DNA from: Dipteronia dyeriana
Lineage: Eukaryota; Streptophyta; Magnoliopsida; Sapindales; Sapindaceae
DNA length: 64,000 bases
Assembly (NCBI GenBank): GCA_032871835.1
Contig: CM065301.1
Span: forward strand, 81,686,069-81,750,068
Direction: 5' to 3'
Part shown: in pieces, positions 56,351 to 64,000 of the stretch
How positions within the stretch are numbered: the first letter of the stretch is position 1
Layout: every line of letters starts with the position of its first letter
The notes under the pieces: model-generated
Told to the model about the DNA's origin: nothing
What the model saw: the letters and a program-made list of their open reading frames with translations, nothing else
Database searches by the model: none
Position numbers and translations under genes: made by a program

Positions 56351-58176
56351 TGCTCCATTTGGAATTTAAGTAATAGTTTTGTTGTTGATCTGTTATTTTT
56401 GTAATATTTTTGAAATGAAAGTGAAATATATTGTTGTTAAATTACATTTGAGGTTGGAGTATTTGTGATTACAGTATTCCAGATGAAATTTTGGTAATAA
56501 TGAAAATTAGTGAAATACAGAAATTTAAAAAATAATAATAAATAAAGAACAAATCAGATTTAGTAAGAAACAGATTTCTTTCATTTGCATCAGATACGTT
56601 AGCTATAATTAAAAAAAAAAAAAAAAAACTATGTTTATTAACTTATATACGTCGCCAATTTTATATTTAACTGATGTATTTTGAAAATAATTTATATTGG
56701 CTATAAACCGATGTTGTCATCGGGTTTTTTTTTGTCAAAAAAAGCAAAAATCTCTGTTGAAGTAATTAAAATGGCCGGTTTGCAGCAACAAGTGAAAGTG
56801 AGAGCAATAGGGCTGAAGATATTTTGTTTGTTATTCTATTTAGTTTCTTCCCTTTTCTGATCGTTGTTTCACTAACACCCTGGTCCTACTTAAACATCTC
56901 TAACTCTTTGTGACCATTCCGAGATAGACCCCTGACCAGAGCATTGCAAGCACCTATATAATAAGTCATAACCATCCATTTCTGCAAACATTAAACACCT
57001 TTGACATATCACATATTAATTGCACACGCACACATACCGTACATATAACATATCTATAATCGAACTAGCAACATACTTGTCCTGTTCTTGACCTTGTTTG
57101 ATCACATGCATGCTCATGAACCTGGAGCCCAATGTTCAAACTTTCCAAGCCTCCAACAGTGGAAAGAACACTCCAAAGGATGCACCGTCGGGCTTGAACC
57201 CTTCAAAATGCACTTTCAAAACATAATAAAGAATATTAAATGACTAAAAGAACAATTTTGATGAAACTGGATTAAAAGATACTAGTTATTGTGAATGGAA
57301 ATAAGGATCTTTTTTAAATTTTGGGAGCCGTAAAAGAAAATTATTAATTTGAGAATTTCTGTAAGAAGTATATTGAGAAATTGGATTTAGCAAGACATTT
57401 GAAGGGTGGCAAAGCCACCTGTGATTTATTTGTAATCCTAGTTGTATGTATTGTTTTAACCTATTTCATAGTTGTTTACATTATTTTATATTATTAATTA
57501 ATATATTTATATCTCACTTTTAAAACTTTTGATTTTTAATTATTTAAAACTAAATGGTTTTGTTAATTTTTTTATTTACATCTCAAAACCACACTTTTTA
57601 CTTATTTTTTAAACTTAATACACGTCATCTACATTAAAAAAATACATGGGATTTATGTTCATTCCTGCTTCTGATCTCACATCAAAGTTGTTTCCGGCCA
57701 TCAAGGGTTCAGCCAAGTGTGGTGGTTTGATGATCGAAGTGGATCAAATATTATGTTGATCAAAGTGGATACAGTTCTGCTATCAAAATTCATGTCTAAA
57801 AATATATGATTATTGCTGTTTTTATACTGTATATATATCAATAACTTGTCTATACATGCATTCTCATACAGTCATATATACTCCCAGATCCTTCTTTGCT
57901 TAGGTTTTCCTACAGAATCTATAAGGTCTTGCGCTTGAAAATCAGACCAAAGCATCAGTTTTTTTCGCAGGCAATCATAAATTCATAATCATTCTCTTGA
58001 AGCAAGAAACTCATCTATCTCAGCCTCAAAGAAACCAAGAAAAGGTTTGGAGATAACAGCAACTATATGGAGAAAAAAAAACACTTGAAACAAATACTAA
58101 ATTTAGTAGAAAAATTCCTTACAAATAATTTAGAATATAAAAAATGTAATAATTACTTACAAAAGTATTTTCATAT
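56351..58176. other. AT-rich intergenic DNA with two small unassigned ORFs
   Basis: 56771-56860 opens MAGLQQQVKVRAIGLKIFCL, with a hydrophobic end like a signal peptide, and stops at TGA. 57113-57226 opens MLMNLEPNVQTFQASNSGKN and ends KDAPSGLNPSKCTFKT. Neither is recognised. Relation between them, for example by splicing, is speculation. The rest is homopolymer-rich DNA without a gene. Confidence 0.3.
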
Positions 58177-59831
58177 TGTGACAGGACCCACCCCGACTCC
58201 TCTCTCGAGTACGAGAGAGACCTTGTGGGCTGAACTTTTACTATCATGATAAAAGGACTTTCTACTAAGATTTCCATAGGAAATACTTGCTTTTAAACAT
58301 AAACAAAATGTAAGGAGAATATTGGAGAGTGCAAAATGTACATAATTACAATTTCTTTTCACATTTTCGTTCGTTACAAGAATTTGTCAAAAAATGACCG
58401 ATCTGACCAAAAACCGACCACTTTAAAACTAAGTAACCAGTCCATCCCGAGTGGGAAACCGAACAGGCCGAGTAAGAAACCCGAGTAGGCTGAGTAGACC
58501 GAATAGGCATGTGGGCCGAGTAGACCGAATAGGCATGTGGGCCGAGTAGGCCGAACAGACCGAGTAGAAATCTGACCATGTTCTGACCATACCTATCATC
58601 CCGACCATGCCGACCGTCCCGACCATGCCGACCTCATATTTCTAAATATGTACATGAAAATTTAAAATGCATGACTTTTATGCTTCATGATGTCATCGAG
58701 TGGCTCACCTCAAAACTTCTAAGTCCTCACAACCGAGCAGCTACCTGGATAAATATTTAAGAGTGAAAGGATGAGCGCTAACGCCCAGTGAGTGAATGAA
58801 AACTTTTTAAAAATACTTTTCTAAACCACTTTACAATAAGCATTCAGTAATACATGGTATAAGATAATATATCTACTTTCATACTTAATAAACTGAATGC
58901 ATCACTTTTCTGAACAAGAGTAAGATACTTTATAAAATCTTAATCTGCACCAAATTCGTATCGGGGATATCCTCAATACGTAAGCCGAAATACTTCAGGC
59001 AAACGCCGAGTCATGAATAACTTCTGGTCATACCCGTGCAGAGCGACTCAATTACTCTTTCTCTGGTCATGCTCGGGCAGAGCGACTCTCTGGTCATACA
59101 AGTGCAGAGCGACTCTATTTCTCTTTCTCTGGTCATGCACTTGCAGAGCGACTCCTGACATACACATGTGTAGAACGGCCCCAAAAGCCAACCATAATCA
59201 TAACTGGTGAAGGGTACATACATGGTGCTTTTGTAGAAATCATAATCTCTTCTTGATAATTCATAAAAATAATATGACTGATTCTTAATGCTAATATAAG
59301 CATAAAACATATACTTTCAGTTCTCTGTATCATCACCATCAATCATAAAAAGCAATAAAAAGCTTAAAAGATTTACAACAATTAATCTTAATCATAAAAC
59401 TGGAAACCTTTGAGTTAAAAACAAAACTGAAACTTAATTCACTCACAACTTAGACATCAAGCTTAATTCAGACTGAGTATGCTAGGTTCCCTTCGTCTTC
59501 TTTCCCTAACAATCACAAGATCCAATTAGAAACTGGATATCAAAGAAGAATCAACTGAAATCTATAATCACAAGAGAGAGCTTCACTGACTTCTTCTCTT
59601 TCGTTTCTTCTCTTCCTTTCTTCCGCTGGATTCTACTGCTTTCTAGCTCTCACAACGTTTATCCTCTAATATATATACTTATGGAAGGACACAACTGAAG
59701 TTGTGAGCTAATTAACCAAGCTCACAGTTGCCTGTCAGCCATACAATTTACTTAGACTTACTCACCTGATGCCTTTTCTGCTTCATGCTTATCCCTTTTT
59801 TTTAATTGGGCCTGAAATACATGGTTTTACA
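58177..59831 (-). repeat. 3' LTR of the chromodomain element
   Basis: 1655 bp on the minus strand, beginning TGTAAAACC (59831) after the purine tract and ending CCTGTCACA (58177). It contains GGCCGAGTAG-type repeats near 58450-58570 and a short tandem array near 59026-59160. Confidence 0.75.
59026..59160. repeat. tandem repeat inside the LTR (TCTGGTCAT ... GCAGAGCGACTC)
   Basis: Four units of a motif of about 28-50 bp, each with TGGTCATRC and GTGCAGAGCGACTC or a variant. Confidence 0.8.
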
Positions 59832-59846
59832 GTTCACCCCTCCATA
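59832..59846 (-). promoter_or_regulatory. polypurine tract of the chromodomain element
   Basis: The minus strand reads TATGGAGGGGTGAAC directly before the LTR start TGTAAAAC. Confidence 0.75.
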
Positions 59847-59867
59847 TAAGAATTTCATCCTCAAAAT

Positions 59868-60464
59868 TTACTTACTTAGCTGAAACAGATGGGGATACTG
59901 AGTCCACATCTGATCTTCATGTTCCCAAGTCGCTTCTTCCACTGCATGATTTCTCCATAACACTTTTACAATAAGAATAACCTTAGTACGTAATACTTGT
60001 TCCCTTCTATCTAGAATCTCAATAGGTTCCTCTTCATAAGTTAAATCTTCTTTTAACTTCACTTGTTGCTTGGTTAAAACATGCGTAGGGTCGACTATAT
60101 ATTTTCGAAGCATAGAAACATGAAATACATCATGAATTCTTGAAAGCTCGGAAGGTAAAGCTAAACGGTATGCCACTGCTCCCACTCTGCCAATAATTTC
60201 ATACGGACCAATGTATCGCGGACTTAACTTACCACGTCTTCCAAATCGAAGTATACCTTTCCAAGGTGAAATTCGTAGGAACACATAGTCACCTACTTTA
60301 AATTCAAGTTCCCTTCTCCGCTTATCTATATAGCTTTTCTGCCTATCTTGAGCAACCTTTAATCTGTCTCTGATTATTTTAATCTTTTCTGTAGTGACTT
60401 GAACAAGTTCTGGACCTAACAACTTTCTCTCGCCTACTTCATCCCAACACACCGGTGTTCTCAT
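59868..60464 (-). pseudogene. integrase C-terminus and chromodomain
   Basis: The open stretch contains the GPY/F-like module (LSPRYIGPYEIIGRVGAVAY, LPSELSRIHDVFHVSMLRKY) and a C-terminal chromodomain-like block (EEPIEILDRREQVLRTKVI, then VLWRNHAVEEATWEHEDQM). The chromodomain would direct integration to particular chromatin. This part carries no stop. It is one frame off from the upstream integrase ORF, with which it overlaps by 4 bp. Confidence 0.85.
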
Positions 60465-61210
60465 TGTCTCCCATACAAAGCTTCATAAGGTGCCATTTCG
60501 ATGCTAGCCTGATAACTGTTATTGTAGGCAAATTCTATCAAAGGTATATGTATATCCCAACTACCTTTGAAATCCATCACACAAGCTCGAAGCATATCCT
60601 CTAATGTCTGAATAGTACGCTCCGATTGACCGTCAGTCTGCGGGTGAAAAGCAGTACTAAAATGCAATCTAGTTCCCACAGCTTCTTGTAAACTGGGCCA
60701 AAATCTAGATGTAAACCGAGCATCTCTATCTGACACTATGGGTACTGGTGCGCCATGAAGACCAACTATTTCATCCATATAAATTTTGGCTAATCTGTCA
60801 AGAGAGTAAGTAATACCGATTGGCAGAAAATGTACAGACTTTGTAAGTCGATCAACGATCACCCATACACTGTCGTGACCACTCTGACTACGAGGGAGTC
60901 CTACCACAAAATCCATGGTAACATGTTCCCATTTCCATTCGGGAATAGGAAGTGGTTGTGATAGTCCTGCTGGTTTCTGATGTTCTGCATTGACTTGCTG
61001 ACAAATCAAACATTTAGAGACGAATACTGCTATCTCTCTTTTCATACCTTGCCACCAGTAATGCTCTTTCAAAGTACGATACAGCTTAGTACTTCCTGGA
61101 TGCATTGCATAAGCTGAAGAGTGAGCTTCCACTAAAATTTCATTCTTGAGTTCCTTAATGTTTGGTACACATAGTCTGTTACCAAGAACTAATGTACCAT
61201 CACTTATCAC
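60461..61210 (-). pseudogene. integrase (zinc domain and DDE core)
   Basis: The zinc-binding HHCC region (HPGSTKLYRTLKEHYWW ... CLICQQ) precedes the core: TMDFVVGLPRS, IVSDRDARFTS and SERTIQTLEDML give D, D and E. The N-terminal link to RNase H is cut by stops at 61211-61315. The core itself is open. Confidence 0.9.
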
Positions 61211-61315
61211 TACAAAATCAGCTCGTACACTTTTCTACATTTCTCCCTTCAATTTAACTAAATAAGAATCTTGAGTTTGCAATTCCCGTATACGATCAAT
61301 CAAAATAGGTCTAAC

Positions 61316-62080
61316 CTAAAAGGTAGCCAGTAATGCTCCACAATCTCGTGCTTCTAGTTTAACTCTCAACATTCTTAATTCAGCTAATAATGGAAGCTGA
61401 AGATGATTTACCTTCCAATTCATCCTCAAATGAGCCATAGAACTTGAAGACTTTCTACTGAGTGCATCTGCCACCACATTTGCCTTACCAGAATGATATT
61501 CAATCGTACAGTCATAATCTTTAATCAAATCAATCCATCTTCTTTGTCTTAAATTCAGTTCTTTTTGAGTGAAAATATATTGTAAGCTTTTATGATCTGT
61601 ATAAATCTGACAAGTAACTCCATATAAGTAATGCCTCCAAATTTTCAGTGCAAACACCACTGCGGCAAGCTCTAGATCATGGGTTGGGTAATTCTTTTCA
61701 TGCTTCTTTAATTGTCTTGATGCATAAGCTATCACTTTCCCATGTTGCATCAAAACGCAACCCAAACCATGTTTAGATGCACCACTGTAAACAACAAATC
61801 CATCACTTCCGATTGGAAGAGCAAGTATTGGAGCAGAAGTCAATCTCTCCTTGAGTTCTTGAAAACTCTTTTCACAAGCTTCTGACCACTCAAACTTCAT
61901 ATCCTTCTGAGTCAATCTTGTTAATGGTGAAGCTATTTTAGAAAATCCATCTACAAATCTTTGATAGTAACTTGCTAAACCCAAGAAACTTCTAATTTCT
62001 GTCACACTGATTGGTCGTTCCCAATTCACTATAGCTTTAACCTTTTGAGGATCAACATAAATACCATCACCAGAAATCAC
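61316..62080 (-). pseudogene. RT C-terminus and RNase H
   Basis: The RT thumb/connection is present ([20 protein letters not shown]). RNase H follows: [51 protein letters not shown]. The first catalytic Asp (usually in Y-x-D-A-S) is Gly here. The RT catalytic palm is missing at the truncated right end. Confidence 0.88.
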
Positions 62081-62189
62081 ATGGCATAAAGTTGATTCTC
62101 TCTCAAGACTTGTAGAATAATCTCATTTATTCTTGGATTTAGGATGGTCCCACAAAGTCATCTAGGACTCAGCCACTTGTTCTACATCA

Positions 62190-62805
62190 GTATGTTTGGC
62201 ATGAAGAAAATAATATAGGAAGGATAGAAAGAATTGAAAGGATAGAAAATATGAGGGAAAGAAAGGAAAATAACTCTTGAGCTGTTTGGTAAACAGAAAA
62301 GAAAGAAGAGATATTTCCTTTTCTTTGTTTAGTATTGTTGACGAAAAGACAAAGGATGTAAAATCTTCTTTATCAATTTTACTATTTTACTCTTACATTA
62401 TAGTTTATATATTATATATTTTTATATTTAATAAATAAATAAATATAATTTAAATAATATTGAATCCAATTTTTAAAAAAATGACTTCGAACTTTGTAAC
62501 CTATTATATATAAAAATTAATACATTATGTTTTACAAATTTATTTTAAAAATAAATTTAAATAAATTGAAAAAGGGTAAATTTGTAATTTCATTTAAAGC
62601 TAAAAACCTTCACATTTTTCTCTCCATTTTCCTTCCACTTTTGAGAGGATTAAAATGAGTGGGTCTCACCCATCAATTTTTCCTCCCACTTTTTTCCTTT
62701 CTTCCATTTTTCTCTCCATACCAAACACGCAATTCCCCATTTTCTTCTCCCTTTTCTCTCCACCATTTTCTTTCATATCCCTTTTCCTTCCTACCAAACA
62801 TACCC
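62190..62805 (+). mobile_element. MITE array copy A (616 bp)
   Basis: Ends GTATGTTTGGCATG and CTACCAAACATACCC, with purine-rich left (GGAAGGATAGAAAG) and pyrimidine-rich right (CTTTCTTCC) subterminal DNA and an AT-rich core. Non-coding. Confidence 0.8.
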
Positions 62806-63264
62806 TTGAGGGATAGAAAAGATGAGGGAAAGAAAGAAAATAATTTTCCCTTAAGCTGTTTGGTAAACATGAAGGAAATAAGAGATCTTTCCTTTCCTTT
62901 GTTTGGTATTGTTGAGGAAAAGACAAAGGAAGTAAAATCTTCGTTATCAATTTTACTATTTTACCCTTACATTATAGTTATATTTTATATATTTTTATAT
63001 AAAATTTAGATAATATTGAATCCAACTATTTTTTTAAGTAAATTGAAAAAGGGTAAATTTGTAATTTCATTAAGCTAAAACTTTCATACTTTTCTCTCTA
63101 TTTTCCTTCCACTTTTGGGAGGATTAAAATGAGTGGGTTCCACCCATCAATTTTTCCTTCCTTCCATTTTTCACTTCATATCAAACACACATTTTCCCAT
63201 TTTCTTCTCCATTTTCCCTCTACCATTTTCTTTCATATCCCTTTTCTTTGCTACCAAACATACC
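62806..63264 (+). mobile_element. MITE array copy B (left end truncated)
   Basis: Same sequence order as A, without the first TIR bases. Ends CTACCAAACATACC. Separated from A by TTGA and from C by TTAA. Confidence 0.8.
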
Positions 63265-63268
63265 TTAA

Positions 63269-63848
63269 GGGTACGTTTGGTCGGTAGGAAAGAAAATATG
63301 AAGAATAGAAAGATTTGAAAAGATAGAAAAGATGATGGAAAGAAAAGAAAATAATTTTCCCTTGAACTATTTGGTAAATAGGAAGAAAAAAAGATTGGAT
63401 GAAAAATCTATTTTATCAATTCTACTATTTTACCCTTACATTATAGAGTATATATTATATATTTTTATATTTAATAAATAAATATAATTTAAATAATATT
63501 GAATCCAATTTTTTTTATGAAATGACTTCAAATTTTGTAACCTATATTATATAAAAATTAATACATTATGTTTTACAAATTTATTTTAAAAAATAAAATT
63601 TTAAATAAATTAAAAAAGAGCAATTTTGTAATTTTAGTTAACCCAAAAACCATTCTCCTTTTCCTCTCTTATTTCCTCCCATTTTTTAGTGGATCAAAAT
63701 TCATGGATCCCATCCACCCATTTTTTCCTTCCATTTTTACTTTCCTTCTATTTTTCTGTCTCTATCAAACATACACTTTGCCTTTTTCTTCTCCCTTTTC
63801 CCTACACCATTTTCTTTCTTCTCCTTTTTCCTTCCTACCAAACGTACC
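63269..63848 (+). mobile_element. MITE array copy C
   Basis: Starts GGGTACGTTTGGTCGG, ends CTACCAAACGTACC. Homologous to A and B throughout. Bounded by TTAA and TTTA. Confidence 0.85.
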
Positions 63849-63852
63849 TTTA

Positions 63853-64000
63853 GGGTATGTTTGGTAGGAAGGAAAAGAGATAGGAAAGAAAAGGGTGGAG
63901 GGAAAAGGGAGAAGAAAATTGGGAAGTGTGAGTTTGGTATGGAGAGAAAAATGAAAGGAAAGAAAAAATAGGAGGAAAAACTGATGGGTTGGATCCACTC
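63853..64000 (-). mobile_element. MITE array copy D, inverted, cut by the window end
   Basis: Begins GGGTATGTTTGGTAGG and continues as the reverse complement of the right ends of A-C (for example GTGGAGGGAAAAGGG and TGATGGGTTGGATCCACTC). Confidence 0.85.

Larger units (their letters stand above)
58177..62160 (-). mobile_element. chromodomain Ty3/gypsy retrotransposon, 5' truncated
   Basis: On the minus strand: end of RT, RNase H, integrase, chromodomain, polypurine tract and 3' LTR. The order and chromodomain place it among chromoviruses (Tekay/Del-like by appearance). Gag, protease and the RT core should lie to the right of 62080 but are replaced by MITE copies, so the element is truncated. 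Confidence 0.9.

Noticed and set aside
62659..63998. Phe/Pro/Ser-rich ORFs on both strands near the right edge
   Set aside because: They translate pyrimidine-rich MITE ends (CTTTCTTCC repeats) and recur in each copy.

Overview
This is nuclear DNA of a flowering plant, probably a eudicot; the species cannot be named from sequence alone. The evidence is AT-rich DNA with spliceosomal introns, Ty1/copia, Ty3/gypsy Tat-type and chromodomain retrotransposons, plant hAT, PIF/Harbinger and Mutator-like elements, an endogenous caulimovirid, and plant gene families (matrixin, F-box/LRR, Cys-rich prolamin-like). It is a transposon-dense, gene-poor interval. Only one host gene looks potentially functional: a secreted matrix metalloproteinase at 53633-54708. 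The other host genes are broken by nested insertions.

Layout. 1-4907: decayed Ty1/copia element with its 3' LTR. 4946-7585: remnant of a small secreted Cys-rich (prolamin-like) gene, split by a hAT-type element (5321-7413, exact 8-bp target duplication) that itself carries a PIF/Harbinger-type element (5905-6846). 7586-11048: AT-rich DNA with a long inverted repeat carrying tRNA-like promoter boxes (7701-8416), two related MITEs and a first-exon remnant of a small plant protein. 11049-25690: an F-box/LRR pseudogene stretched over about 14.6 kb. Its F-box exon (11049-11307) and LRR exon (22120-22726 plus 25611-25690) are separated by a Mutator-like element with an internal repeat array, an endogenous pararetrovirus (12691-18560), a MITE and an 888-bp foldback element. 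The LRR exon is itself cut by a complete non-autonomous LTR element (22727-25605, 5-bp target duplication).

26539-50239: two Ty3/gypsy Tat-clade elements fused end to end. The first has 5' LTR, gag and RNase H-integrase, but protease and most RT are lost. It breaks off in its antisense ORF and is joined to a truncated 5' LTR of a second family that has gag, protease, RT, two RNase H domains, integrase, tandem repeats, antisense ORFs and a 3' LTR. The second element has received three small hAT elements, one 3.3-kb hAT with a barely decayed transposase, and an inverted solo LTR of the first family. 50240-53000: nested hAT elements and microsatellites. 53565-54754: the metalloproteinase gene with TATA box, one small intron and a polyadenylation signal. 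55545-56350: relic of an Ulp1-type protease domain of the kind carried by plant DNA transposons. 58177-62080: chromodomain Ty3/gypsy element on the minus strand. 62190-64000: four tandem or inverted copies of a pyrimidine-rich MITE.

The layers can be ordered by nesting: F-box/LRR gene, then the LTR element inside its exon; Tat element 2, then small hATs, solo LTR and large hAT inside it; Cys-rich gene, then hAT, then PIF. Several insertions are supported by both target duplications and paralogous empty sites inside the window.
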